Positions 14,977-22,965 of a DNA stretch of 43,893 nt are shown piece after piece (the stretch's first letter is position 1; each line of letters starts with the position of its first letter). Origin of the DNA: Bacteroidales bacterium UBA6408 (GTDB lineage Bacteria > Bacteroidota > Bacteroidia > Bacteroidales > UBA932); the NCBI GenBank assembly GCA_002439805.1, contig DJPQ01000075.1, positions 1 through 43,893 on the forward strand, in the 5' to 3' direction. The notes under the pieces were generated by a model, which was not told the origin of the DNA, did no database searches, and saw only the letters and a list, made by a program, of their open reading frames with translations. Both the position numbers and the translations under genes were made by a program.

Positions 14977-16632
14977 TTAGAATGCAAGGACGGGACGCAC
15001 ATCGCGCTTCAAATTAGTATTTCTTGTCCATTGGCAGTATATGGCCCCGTCCCACCACACAATCCAGTAGCGTGCGTTGTTATTGTATTTTGAAGATGTC
15101 CAAAGTAACCGGCTATAGGGATTCCGTAGAAATGGATCGTAGTTTCCATCGCCCAATGTTGAAAAAAACGAATTTATTCTTGACACAATCTCTCCTTGCC
15201 CTGTCCATGTGAAGTAACCGGAGGATTCGCCGCAACTATTCCAGTCAGGCAAACCGCCCAAATTGGCAAAAAAGTCATACAACTGACCTGCGGAAGGAAG
15301 ATACCAGCCTGTAGTATTGCCGGGAACTTTGTGTTCACTGTCGGAGGCGTTCCATTTATTGACAGCTTCAAAAGCTGAATATTCCGAAAGTTTACCGTTC
15401 TGTTTAGCATAGTCAATAACTTTGGTATAATTGTCCAAACCGTTAATGTCTGAAAAAGTATCGGATTTGGATCCACAGTTTTTCAAAAAGTTAAAGTTGC
15501 GTGATTCATCGCCCCAGATGACATTATTGGCAGCATCCTTTACGGCTACGACCAGTCCATGCACATTACCTTCGCCCAATTTGGCCTTCTCGGCCGCGCC
15601 GATGCGATTCGGATCCGTCTGGAACACGATGCCTACAACGGTCTTGCCACTCAAAGGAGCTGGCTTGGGACTGGCTAGCACCATATTGCCGTTTTCATAG
15701 AGTTTGCGCAGACCGCCGTCGCTCCATGTCCCGTCGGAGTAAAAGTAGTCGCCGATTTTTAGTTCATCAACCTTGAAAAGACGCACCTTTTGGGAGGTGA
15801 CGTTCTCCTCGCCGCCAGCGGACCAGTCGTATCCCCACGGTGTCTGCACCTCAAGCCCGTTGGCTTTCACCGTGATGGCGTAGCTGTGGCAGGCTCCGGC
15901 GTCAAGCTTTCCGGCAGCCTCGGTAGATGGGGTGTAGGCAAAGGTCTTCCCGCCGAGCCCTATCCTGATGAGCGGCTTGCCCGTCATGTCCTGCGGCACC
16001 ACAACGGCCTCGAACTTCTTCGTCACGGAGTCGTAGCAGGGGGCTATCTCGCCGTCCGACTTGTCGGCAGCCCCGACCATCCCGATGCTGAAATAGGCCT
16101 CGTCGTCGCCGAGAACCTTGACCGAAGCGCCCGCCAGTTCTTCCTCGGTGATGCCGTCGCCGGCCGCGAGCGAGAACTCGACCTTTGCCATACGGTGTCT
16201 GAACTGGAGGACGATGTCCTGATTGTAGCGTCCCACCGCCGTGGCCCACACGAGATCAAAGTCGGCATATCCGCCGCTCTGGTCGGAGATGTCGAGGGCA
16301 GGAGCGACGATGTCCGGATGCCATGCCGTGATGCGTGCTTCGTCGGTGTTCTTCCACCAGATTGCGTTCTCCGCGTCCGCAGGCCTCGCGCTGCCGTCAG
16401 CCTTAATCACGAATTTCTTCGGGGAGAGCATCCCGTCCATGTTCACGCCGATTTTCTCGCCTCCCGTCCAAGCGTCCTTGCCTCCCGAGCGTGTCAGCGG
16501 CGAGGTTATCTCGGCGGTAAATTTCAGAGGGTATTTGCCCTCTGGAAGAGCCGTTGTACTTTCCGGCTCCGTCTTCGTGCATGAAAGCAGTATCGCCGCA
16601 AGGGTGATTGATATGTAGATTTTTCTTCTCAT
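14977..16632 (-). CDS. fimbrillin-like lipoprotein with C-terminal lectin-like (DUF1566-type) domain, paralogue
   Basis: Second fused surface lipoprotein, 551 residues. The signal ends at LAAILLSC. The front region has the fimbrillin pattern (LKFTAEITSPLTRSGGKDAW, WTGGEKIGVNMDG and LQFRHRMAKVEFSL). A middle linker carries GYDWSAGGEENVTSQKVRLF. The back half is lectin-like: GIVFQTDPNRIGAAEK, HGLVVAVKD, TTGWYLPSAGQLYDF and LLWTSSKYNNNARYWIVWWD, ending VRPVLAF. GC content breaks inside the gene: counted lines give about 65 percent G+C at 16081-16140 (front) but 37-40 percent at 15361-15540 (back). The back half may therefore have been exchanged by recombination. It shares domain order with the next gene but little direct sequence in the tail. 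Confidence 0.75.
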   Translation of the reverse strand: MRRKIYISITLAAILLSCTKTEPESTTALPEGKYPLKFTAEITSPLTRSGGKDAWTGGEKIGVNMDGMLSPKKFVIKADGSARPADAENAIWWKNTDEARITAWHPDIVAPALDISDQSGGYADFDLVWATAVGRYNQDIVLQFRHRMAKVEFSLAAGDGITEEELAGASVKVLGDDEAYFSIGMVGAADKSDGEIAPCYDSVTKKFEAVVVPQDMTGKPLIRIGLGGKTFAYTPSTEAAGKLDAGACHSYAITVKANGLEVQTPWGYDWSAGGEENVTSQKVRLFKVDELKIGDYFYSDGTWSDGGLRKLYENGNMVLASPKPAPLSGKTVVGIVFQTDPNRIGAAEKAKLGEGNVHGLVVAVKDAANNVIWGDESRNFNFLKNCGSKSDTFSDINGLDNYTKVIDYAKQNGKLSEYSAFEAVNKWNASDSEHKVPGNTTGWYLPSAGQLYDFFANLGGLPDWNSCGESSGYFTWTGQGEIVSRINSFFSTLGDGNYDPFLRNPYSRLLWTSSKYNNNARYWIVWWDGAIYCQWTRNTNLKRDVRPVLAF

Positions 16633-16732
16633 GAATTGTCGCTGGTGAAGTCAATGTTTATGAATGTCGGACTGTCTGGAAGCTCTGGAAGAATTGCGCC
16701 AGAGATGCGTGATTAACATGAGCGTACAGCTG

Positions 16733-17680
16733 CTATTCCATTGTCGCGTCGCCGCTGCCTCCGTCAACCGGTTCCCACGGAAGGATTGTCGAGCCGGTGA
16801 ACTCAAGGCCGGTTCTCTTCAGCGTGACATCGCAGGTGTATGATTTGCCGGCTTCCAGCTCTCCGGCGAGCACGCCGCCGAGGGAGAAAGCCTGACCGTC
16901 GATGACAGCCCTGAATGTCAGCCCGTTAGGGATGGACTGCGGGAGTACGACCGCGACATATCTGTGCGTTCCTGCTGCCGGGGCGCTCTTCTGAGCATTG
17001 TTGCTGAGGCTCCATGCGGCGTTTGCCCGTCCCGATGCGGCGGCCTTTCCCGTGAGCACGTTCACGCTGCCGTCATGGACAAGTCCGTTCAGGTCGAATG
17101 TTCCATTGTCGATTTCTGCGGCGTCGAAGCCGTCAGTCGTGGAGACCTTGACGTTCAGGATGATGCGCGACATGATGTGGGCGAATGTGAACCTCACCGC
17201 CGGCGCTGCCTTGGAAGCCGTCGCTCCCGAAGCGAAGAGATAATCGACCTTCTCGGCGGATGCGGCGTCCGGTTGGGATAGCGTAGAGACTGCAATTTCG
17301 CCTTCGTTTCCCGGATATGCCGTCGCATCGCCCTTGCAATAAGGCGCGTAGGCCGAGAATGTCACGGTCTCGTCGTTCCGGAAATATATCCCTCCGCGCT
17401 CCACGGCCGCCGTAAATTCGGCTGACGCTCCGGTGCTCGCGGTGACATATCCCACATTTCTGTATCTTTCGCTCATGTCGCTTGACGGTGATTCAGTCAC
17501 GATGACTCCGATTTTGTCCTTGTTCCAGTTCGTCTCCACGGCCTTTGTCCCGACGAGTCCGGCGCTGATTTGCGCGGGAACGGCTCCCGGATGCGGGAAA
17601 TCATAGATAGGGTCGAGCACACATGAGACCGTCATGCACAGAAGCGTCGCTGCCGGCAAAATTGACAAATGTTTTTTCAT
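16733..17680 (-). CDS. fimbrillin family lipoprotein
   Basis: Putative fimbrial subunit or anchor of 315 residues. A lipoprotein signal ends at the Cys in MTVSCVLDP. The fimbrillin signature is seen in GAVPAQISAGLVGTKAVETN, WNKDKIGVIVTESPSSDM, TVTFSAYAPYCKGDATAY and VRFTFAHIMSRIILNVKVST. A late domain has RYVAVVLPQSIPNGLTFRAV, and the acceptor-like end reads GLEFTGSTILPWEPVDGGSG. These proteins form Bacteroidales pili by donor-strand exchange after protease trimming. It is preceded by the DUF3575 gene with a 156-bp gap that contains family I repeat copy A, and is followed 100 bp later by the paralogous adhesin-like lipoproteins. Subunit versus anchor role cannot be told from the sequence. Confidence 0.8.
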   Translation of the reverse strand: MKKHLSILPAATLLCMTVSCVLDPIYDFPHPGAVPAQISAGLVGTKAVETNWNKDKIGVIVTESPSSDMSERYRNVGYVTASTGASAEFTAAVERGGIYFRNDETVTFSAYAPYCKGDATAYPGNEGEIAVSTLSQPDAASAEKVDYLFASGATASKAAPAVRFTFAHIMSRIILNVKVSTTDGFDAAEIDNGTFDLNGLVHDGSVNVLTGKAAASGRANAAWSLSNNAQKSAPAAGTHRYVAVVLPQSIPNGLTFRAVIDGQAFSLGGVLAGELEAGKSYTCDVTLKRTGLEFTGSTILPWEPVDGGSGDATME

Positions 17681-17740
17681 ACTGCTTATTTTTTTTGATT
17701 TTAATTAAGATGTTTCAAATTTTGGTTCAATTTTCAATTG

Positions 17741-17815
17741 CCACTTTTCTGCGCTCGGCATAGCTCAAGCAAGCTTGGCTCTGCTCTCGCTTATCGAAAA
17801 GGTTCGTATTTCATA
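17741..17815 (-). repeat. family I structured repeat, copy A (truncated), inside the fimbrial operon
   Basis: The 58-nt core (17744-17801) differs from the 43098 copy at two positions only. It begins CTTTTCGATAAG and ends GCAGAAAAG on the minus strand, so CTTTTC and GAAAAG can close a fold. An inner hairpin AGCCAAGC/GCTTGAGCT is visible. Only the core and a little of the left arm are kept. It lies between the DUF3575 and fimbrillin genes in the direction of their transcription. Confidence 0.75.
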
Positions 17816-17836
17816 CGCCACTTATTTTTAGCCGGC

Positions 17837-18409
17837 TCAGAATATGTTCCAAACAAGACATACCCCGAAGCGGGTCACTCCCCAGCGGTGGCCGTTCAGC
17901 TCTCCGTTGCGGATGAGGTAGCCCTCGGAAACGCTGTAGGCCTCATATTCGCCCAAGATGCAGCCTACCCCGAGCGTGAAATCGAGTGAAAGAGCCTTGT
18001 TCAGTGGCAGCCTGTAGCCTCCGGTGAGCGAGCCGCTCCTGAACTCGCCCTGCTTCCCGTCGCCCTTGAACTTGTGGTTGAAAAGTCCGGCCTGGAACAT
18101 CGCCCCGGCGTACCACCGCTCGTCCTTTCCGAAATATTTCCGCACTTCGGGACTAAGCTCCGCGACGGCATATCTCCTTTCCCCATGTTTCCATTTCAGG
18201 GACGTCCAGCTCGCGTCAAGGAGCACGCTCCAGCCTTTCGGCAGGTTCCATTCCAGTCCGACGTCAGGAGTGAGGGTCGCCCACCTCAGGAGATTTGCCC
18301 TCATTCCGAATCCGAAATCCTCGTCACGGTCTGCGGCATTTGCAGTCACGGCTGTGCAGCACAGCATCGCAAGCGCGGCGAACAGTGCTTGCAGAAGTCT
18401 TTTCTTCAT
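17837..18409 (-). CDS. DUF3575 family outer-membrane or periplasmic protein
   Basis: Predicted beta-barrel-like protein of about 190 residues with a signal peptide (MKKRLLQALFAALAM to ANA). I chose ATG 18409 because the longer frame adds 22 residues with no signal character and runs up to the promoter. Family marks are the front MRANLLRWATLTPDVGLEWN, the segment GWSVLLDASWTSLKWKHGER, SPEVRKYFGKDERWYAGAMF and the late GYRLPLNKALSLDFTLGVG. DUF3575 genes commonly open Bacteroidales fimbrial operons next to fimbrillins, as here. The likely role is in fimbrial assembly or anchoring in the outer membrane, inferred from context only. Confidence 0.82.
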   Translation of the reverse strand: MKKRLLQALFAALAMLCCTAVTANAADRDEDFGFGMRANLLRWATLTPDVGLEWNLPKGWSVLLDASWTSLKWKHGERRYAVAELSPEVRKYFGKDERWYAGAMFQAGLFNHKFKGDGKQGEFRSGSLTGGYRLPLNKALSLDFTLGVGCILGEYEAYSVSEGYLIRNGELNGHRWGVTRFGVCLVWNIF

Positions 18410-18472
18410 GGTGTTTTGATTAAAGGATAATATTGTTTTAAGGAAGGTCAGTGCCTCTCCTTCAGTGCAGGG

Positions 18473-18504
18473 CAAAAGTATGAATTTTAATTTTCCCCCG
18501 CAAG
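18473..18504 (-). promoter_or_regulatory. promoter of the fimbrial operon
   Basis: Read on the minus strand: CTTG (18504-18501), 20 bp, TACTTTTG (18480-18473). The −7 box is a perfect TAnnTTTG. It leaves a leader of about 60 nt before ATG 18409. Confidence 0.6.
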
Positions 18505-18616
18505 GCTCTTCCCCAAACTTGCCCCGTCAGTTTTTGCCCTATCAGCAAATTTGTTGAAATCAACAATTTTTTCACGCCGCAGCCCCATTTTCACGCGGTC
18601 TTTCCTCAAATTTCAC

Positions 18617-18624
18617 TAACTTCG
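18617..18624 (+). promoter_or_regulatory. possible −7 box of the lysine operon
   Basis: TAACTTCG is a near-match to TAnnTTTG, 43 bp before the first gene of the operon. No convincing −33 box is seen. No lysine riboswitch-like leader is evident in the 258-bp gap. Confidence 0.35.
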
Positions 18625-18667
18625 CATTCTTATATATAATGGTAAAAACTTTTTCGAGGATAGATTT

Positions 18668-19723
18668 ATGAATAATCTTGACTTGTTTTTGGATATGCTG
18701 TCGATGGACTCGTCTTCTTCGAGGGAGCGGGGGCTGTCGAATTTTCTGGCGGAGCGGTTCATGACCGGGAAGAACAGGCTCGACCGCTTTCCTGTCGGCG
18801 TGACGGAAGGGAATCCCGACGGGGACGGAACGGAGAACCTGCTTTTCTCGTGGGGAACTCCGAAGATTGTGTTCTGCACACATCTGGACACTGTCCCTCC
18901 CTATTTTCCTCCTGCGGTCGATACGACCGGCGCGGATTCACGGAACGGCGAGGAGGATGTCGTCGTTAGGGGCAGGGGAGCGTGTGACGCCAAGGGACAG
19001 ATTATCTCGATGTACAACGCCTGCCTCGAACTGGAAAGACGGGGATATTCCGACTTCGCCCTTCTTCTGCTTGCGGGGGAGGAGGCCGGATCCTTGGGAG
19101 CCAAGTCGCTCCGGGGTGCGGGCATAAGGGCGGAATATGTAGTGGTGGGCGAGCCGACGGACAACAGGATGGTCTCCGCCTGCAAGGGCACCAAGTCGTT
19201 CGAGGTGACGCTGACGGGCAAGGGCTGCCATTCGGGCTATCCTGGCTATGGGGTGTCGGCCGTCGATATGTTCGTGGATATGGTGAATGAGCTTCGCGGG
19301 GTGAGTTTCCCTTTGGATGAGATTCTCGGGGAGACGACGTGGAACATCGGAAGGCTGTCGAGCGCGAATCCGCAGAACATACTCAGTCCCAAGCTGAGTT
19401 TCAGGATATATTTCCGCACTACCTTCGCCTCCGATGCGCGGGTCTGCGGCGTGATGTCCGCCTTCGGCGAGAGGCAGGGCGTGAGCGTCAAGGCCTTCGG
19501 CGGAGATACGCCGATGAACTACACGGTGTTCGACGGATTCGAGACAACTCCTGCGGCATTCGGAAGCGACGCGCCACAGCTGGACGGCTTCACGCACCGC
19601 TGTCTCTGCGGCCCCGGTTCTATCCTGGTTGCTCACACCATGGATGAATATGTGAGGGTGAGCGAGCTCGTGAAGGCGACGGACCAGTATGTGAGGATGT
19701 ATGAAATTGTGGCGGGACGGTAG
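18668..19723 (+). CDS. dapE: M20-family metallopeptidase, probable succinyl-diaminopimelate desuccinylase
   Basis: Zinc-dependent amidohydrolase of 351 residues. Metal and catalytic residues are visible: His72 in FCTHLDTVPP, Asp107 in RGACDAKGQ, the Glu138-Glu139 pair in LLAGEEAGSLGAKS, Glu162 in VVVGEPTDNRMVSACKGTKS and a late His in LVAHTMDEYV. A dimerisation or lid domain sits between (GKGCHSGYPGYGVSAVDMF). M20 enzymes include DapE, ArgE and peptidases. The operon with lysC, dapB, dapA, dapD and dapF makes hydrolysis of N-succinyl-LL-diaminopimelate the best call, since dapD makes the succinylated intermediate. The stop codon is 3 nt before the lysC start. Confidence in the family is high, in the substrate moderate. 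Confidence 0.8.
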   Translation: MNNLDLFLDMLSMDSSSSRERGLSNFLAERFMTGKNRLDRFPVGVTEGNPDGDGTENLLFSWGTPKIVFCTHLDTVPPYFPPAVDTTGADSRNGEEDVVVRGRGACDAKGQIISMYNACLELERRGYSDFALLLLAGEEAGSLGAKSLRGAGIRAEYVVVGEPTDNRMVSACKGTKSFEVTLTGKGCHSGYPGYGVSAVDMFVDMVNELRGVSFPLDEILGETTWNIGRLSSANPQNILSPKLSFRIYFRTTFASDARVCGVMSAFGERQGVSVKAFGGDTPMNYTVFDGFETTPAAFGSDAPQLDGFTHRCLCGPGSILVAHTMDEYVRVSELVKATDQYVRMYEIVAGR

Positions 19724-19726
19724 GCT

Positions 19727-21094
19727 ATGGCGGTTGTACTGAAATTCGGAGGCACGTCCGTGGGGACGTTCGACGCGGTCTCGCGCACGATGGACATCAT
19801 CGCTTCGAGGCTGCCGGAGCACCCGGTGGTGTGCGTCTCGGCTCTCTCCAAGGTGACCGACCTGCTCTACGCGATTGCTGACGCTGCGGCGCGCGGGGAC
19901 GGCGCCGGGCTGGACGCGATGATGTATGAACTGCGCTCGCGTCATCAGTCTCTCGTCTGCTCGCTGCTCTCGGCCGATGCGGAAGGCTGTGCAAGGGCTG
20001 CGGAGAGGGTTGATGAAATCTGCGGCACTCTTGCGGCGGTGGTGAGCAGCGTGACGGCGCTGGGGGATGTCCCGGACAGGATTCGTGCGGTTATCATCTC
20101 CCACGGCGAGATTCTCTCTTCGACGATTATCTGCTATGCGCTCAATTCACGCGGGGTGCGCACCGGGTTCGCCGACGCGAGGACGATGATTGTGACGGAT
20201 TCGGAATATATGTGCGGTGATCCGCAGTACGACCTGATTGACAAACTTGTCCCGGAGGTCGTGGGCGAGTGCTTCGCGAGGGGGACGGCGTTCGCCTCGG
20301 ACGGAAAGGCCTCGGACGGAAATCCGAACGAGGCCGTGATAACTCAGGGGTTCATCGCCGCGAACAGGCTCGGGGCAGGCACTGTCCTGGGACGCGGCGG
20401 CTCCGACTGGTCCGCCTCGATAATCGCCTCGGCGCTCGGGGCTTCACGGGTTGAAATCTGGACTGACGTCGATGGCATCCGTACCACCGACCCTCGCGTC
20501 TGTCCGAACACCCGCCGGATTCCGCGCATCTGCTTCGAGGAGGCCGCCATGATGGCTCGTTTCGGAGCCAAGGTGCTGCATCCCAAGACGATAGCCCCGG
20601 CAATGGCGCGTAACATTCCCGTCTATGTGCTTAATTCCTCGACTCCGTCCGGAGAGGGCACTGCGGTCGTTTCCGGGGAGGCTCCGGAGGGGCCGTGCGG
20701 AATCGCCTTCAAGAGGAACGTCTGTCTCGTGAGGTTCAGCCCGAAGGCTTCGGAGGATTTCAGGCGGTGCATGGAGGAGTGCCGGATAGAGCCCGATATG
20801 CTGGCTTCGGCGGGGAGGCAGATGATGGTGACGCTGGACTTCTCGTACAACATCGGCAATTTCATCAGGCTTGTCGCCGCAAGTACGGACATTCTGCTCA
20901 AGACGGGCTACAGTCAGCTGACAGTTATAGGACGCGGACTCGCGGCACTTGTCCCCGAACTTGAGAAGGCTGTCCCGGGATTGAGGAAGAACTTTGGGAA
21001 GATGCTGAATGACAGTAATATAAGTTATGTCGTCGCGGCCGACCGTCTTGACGCCCTCGTGCGTGAGGTGCACCGCTGCCTGTTTGAAAGATGA
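19727..21094 (+). CDS. lysC: aspartate kinase
   Basis: First committed enzyme of the aspartate family pathway, phosphorylating aspartate. The protein is 455 residues and monofunctional (no homoserine dehydrogenase part). The kinase domain starts KFGGTSVG (6-13), with SALSKVTDLLYAIADAAARG and GFIAANRLGAGTVLGRGGSD, then WTDVDGIRTTDPRV and MMARFGAKVLHPKTIAPAMA. ACT regulatory domains follow from about residue 325 (GIAFKRNVCLVRFSPKASED), so feedback inhibition by lysine or threonine is likely. It is tightly coupled to the upstream M20 gene (3-nt gap). Confidence 0.97.
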   Translation: MAVVLKFGGTSVGTFDAVSRTMDIIASRLPEHPVVCVSALSKVTDLLYAIADAAARGDGAGLDAMMYELRSRHQSLVCSLLSADAEGCARAAERVDEICGTLAAVVSSVTALGDVPDRIRAVIISHGEILSSTIICYALNSRGVRTGFADARTMIVTDSEYMCGDPQYDLIDKLVPEVVGECFARGTAFASDGKASDGNPNEAVITQGFIAANRLGAGTVLGRGGSDWSASIIASALGASRVEIWTDVDGIRTTDPRVCPNTRRIPRICFEEAAMMARFGAKVLHPKTIAPAMARNIPVYVLNSSTPSGEGTAVVSGEAPEGPCGIAFKRNVCLVRFSPKASEDFRRCMEECRIEPDMLASAGRQMMVTLDFSYNIGNFIRLVAASTDILLKTGYSQLTVIGRGLAALVPELEKAVPGLRKNFGKMLNDSNISYVVAADRLDALVREVHRCLFER

Positions 21095-21129
21095 TATCCT
21101 TATCCCCATATCATTCGACCGTGTTCCCT

Positions 21130-21165
21130 TGTCATTTCGACCGGGCGGAGCGAGTGGAGAAATCT
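21130..21165 (+). repeat. short REP-like intergenic sequence between lysC and dapB
   Basis: TGTCATTTCGACCGGGCGGA at 21130 and the following GCGAGTGGAGAAATCT form an imperfect dyad (ATTTC with GAAAT). I recall this kind of sequence as widespread in Bacteroidota intergenic DNA, but cannot check. A partial echo (CATTCGACCG) lies just upstream. Confidence 0.5.
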
Positions 21166-21194
21166 ATAAACATAAATAAATCTGTAAAAACAAT

Positions 21195-21866
21195 ATGATA
21201 AAGGCAATAATCAGCGGCTACGGAAAGATGGGACACATCATCGAGAAGGAACTGGAATCCAAGGGGATAGAACTTGTCCTTGCGACCGATGACATCTGTT
21301 CCGTGCCTAAGGAAACGGCGTCGGAGTGCGTGTGCATAGACTTCACCACTCCGGCTGCATTCAGGGAGAACTACCGCTTCATTGCGGAAAATTTCAAGGC
21401 TGCGGTTGTGGGAACGACCGGATGGAACGACGTTGAGAACGAGGTGGTGGAGTGCTTCAGAAAGTGCGGTACCACAATGATTTATGCGTCGAATTTCTCT
21501 ATAGGCGTGAATGTTCTCTATGCTGCCGTAGCGCTTTTGTCGAAGAAGCTAGGCGCGGCGGGAGGATATATGCCATATATAATAGAGATGCACCACATAC
21601 ACAAGCTCGACGCTCCGAGCGGCACGGCGAAGTCCATCGCGGAAATCGTCAATGCCGGGATGGGCGGCGATGTGTCAGTCCAGTCCGTGCGCTGCGGCGA
21701 GATTCCTGGCATACACACCGTCGGATTCGAGGGACTGAACGACCGCATAACCATAAGTCATGAGGCCTTTTCCCGTGTCGGACTTGCGCAGGGCGCGGTT
21801 TATGCAGCGGCGCTTACGGAAACTTTGTCCGGCGTCCACAGGTTTCAGGATTTGGTAACTGCCTGA
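21195..21866 (+). CDS. dapB: 4-hydroxy-tetrahydrodipicolinate reductase
   Basis: NAD(P)H-dependent reductase of the diaminopimelate route, 223 residues. The nucleotide loop is GYGKMG (9-13 region), with VVGTTGW (71-77) in the middle. The catalytic and substrate loop is EMHHIHKLDAPSGTAKSIAE, with His133/His134 and Lys137. It is shorter than the E. coli enzyme (273) but close to other Bacteroidota forms. The start is ATG 21195, 100 bp after lysC; a REP-like sequence fills part of that gap. It belongs to the lysine operon. Confidence 0.96.
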   Translation: MIKAIISGYGKMGHIIEKELESKGIELVLATDDICSVPKETASECVCIDFTTPAAFRENYRFIAENFKAAVVGTTGWNDVENEVVECFRKCGTTMIYASNFSIGVNVLYAAVALLSKKLGAAGGYMPYIIEMHHIHKLDAPSGTAKSIAEIVNAGMGGDVSVQSVRCGEIPGIHTVGFEGLNDRITISHEAFSRVGLAQGAVYAAALTETLSGVHRFQDLVTA

Positions 21867-21929
21867 ACACCGGATTTTTATGGGCCGGCTCTTGCCGTGA
21901 CCCTTTTTTCGTCGAAATATTTTATGACT

Positions 21930-22889
21930 ATGAAGGAAAAAATGCTCTTTACCGGTTGCGGAACCGCGTTGGTCACTCCGTTCAGGGACGGAGACGTCGA
22001 TTTCTGCGCATTCGAGAATCTCGTGCTCAGGCAGCTTGAGGCGGGGATTCATTTTCTTGTGCCGCTCGGCACGACGGGCGAGGCTCCGTGCCTTGAAAAC
22101 GAAGAGAAGCTCCAGCTGCTTGTCCGCTGCCGCGAAATTGTTGAGGCTCATGAACTTGCGGGCGGGAAAAAGACCCCTCTGCTTGTCGGCGCGGGCACCA
22201 ACTCGCTGCGGCAGACGGTCAGGAACATCGAGTTCTTCTCTCCTCACGGCGCGGATGCGTTCCTCATCGTCGTCCCGTACTACAACAGGCCCACGCAGCG
22301 GGGGCAGTACGAGTATTTCAAGGCAGTAGCCGAATCGACCGACAAGCCAATCGTGATTTATAATGTCCCGGGACGTACCGGCGCGAATATGGAATCGGAG
22401 ACCTGCCTGAAGCTCGCGCATGAGCTTCCGAACATCGTGGCGGTGAAGGAGGCTTCGGGAAAATACGCCCAGGTCGCGGAGGTTGTTGCCGGTGCTCCTG
22501 AGGGATTCTCGGTGCTGAGCGGCGACGATGACCTGACGATGGCGTTCATGACCGCAGGGGCGAAGGGCGTGATAAGCGTGGCTTCCAATGTGTTCCCGGA
22601 GATGATGGTAAATTTCGTCGAGGCTCTCGGGGCTCCGGAAATCTGCGGCGACGAACTCGGAGCCGGCGAGCTTGACCTCAAGGCGGCAAAGAGGCTCTAC
22701 TATCGCCTCCGTCCGTTCTTCTCCGCCTGCTTCGTCGAGAGCAACCCGATTCCGGTCAAGGCTGCCCTCTCTGAAATGGGCTTGATTGCCAATGAGTTGC
22801 GACTTCCTCTCGTTTCCGCTCAGCCTTCGACCATCGAACTCATGCGGAAACTCGTTTCCGAGTTAGGGACGCCGGTTTCCGGTCACTGA
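21930..22889 (+). CDS. dapA: 4-hydroxy-tetrahydrodipicolinate synthase
   Basis: Condenses pyruvate with aspartate semialdehyde; class I aldolase fold, about 319 residues from this start. Key residues: the Thr pair in PLGTTGEAP (45-53), Tyr144 in IVIYNVPGRTG and the Schiff-base Lys173 in IVAVKEASGKYAQ. I prefer ATG 21930 (MKEKMLFTGCGTALVTPF). ATG 21924 is two codons earlier. A GTG at 21897 would add eleven residues of no family character. It is slightly longer than the usual 290-300 because of a C-terminal tail. It lies 63 bp after dapB. Confidence 0.96.
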   Translation: MKEKMLFTGCGTALVTPFRDGDVDFCAFENLVLRQLEAGIHFLVPLGTTGEAPCLENEEKLQLLVRCREIVEAHELAGGKKTPLLVGAGTNSLRQTVRNIEFFSPHGADAFLIVVPYYNRPTQRGQYEYFKAVAESTDKPIVIYNVPGRTGANMESETCLKLAHELPNIVAVKEASGKYAQVAEVVAGAPEGFSVLSGDDDLTMAFMTAGAKGVISVASNVFPEMMVNFVEALGAPEICGDELGAGELDLKAAKRLYYRLRPFFSACFVESNPIPVKAALSEMGLIANELRLPLVSAQPSTIELMRKLVSELGTPVSGH

Positions 22890-22965
22890 ATTTCATAAAA
22901 GTGTCGCAGTCTCGTGATTTCGGGCGAGAAAACTTGCGGGGGATGATAGTCTTATTTAATGTAGT

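Noticed and set aside
17837..18475. Upstream start of the DUF3575 frame at 18475
   Set aside because: It overlaps the putative −7 box at 18473-18480 and precedes the signal peptide by 22 unrelated residues; ATG 18409 fits better.
18410..18667. Lysine riboswitch ahead of the lysine operon
   Set aside because: The 258-bp gap is largely used by the fimbrial promoter on the other strand, and the putative leader is only about 40 nt.
18938..20104. Long minus-strand frame of 388 codons opposite the M20 and lysC genes
   Set aside because: It lies antisense to two strongly recognised genes, is His/Arg-rich with no domain pattern, and is expected from high GC codon bias.
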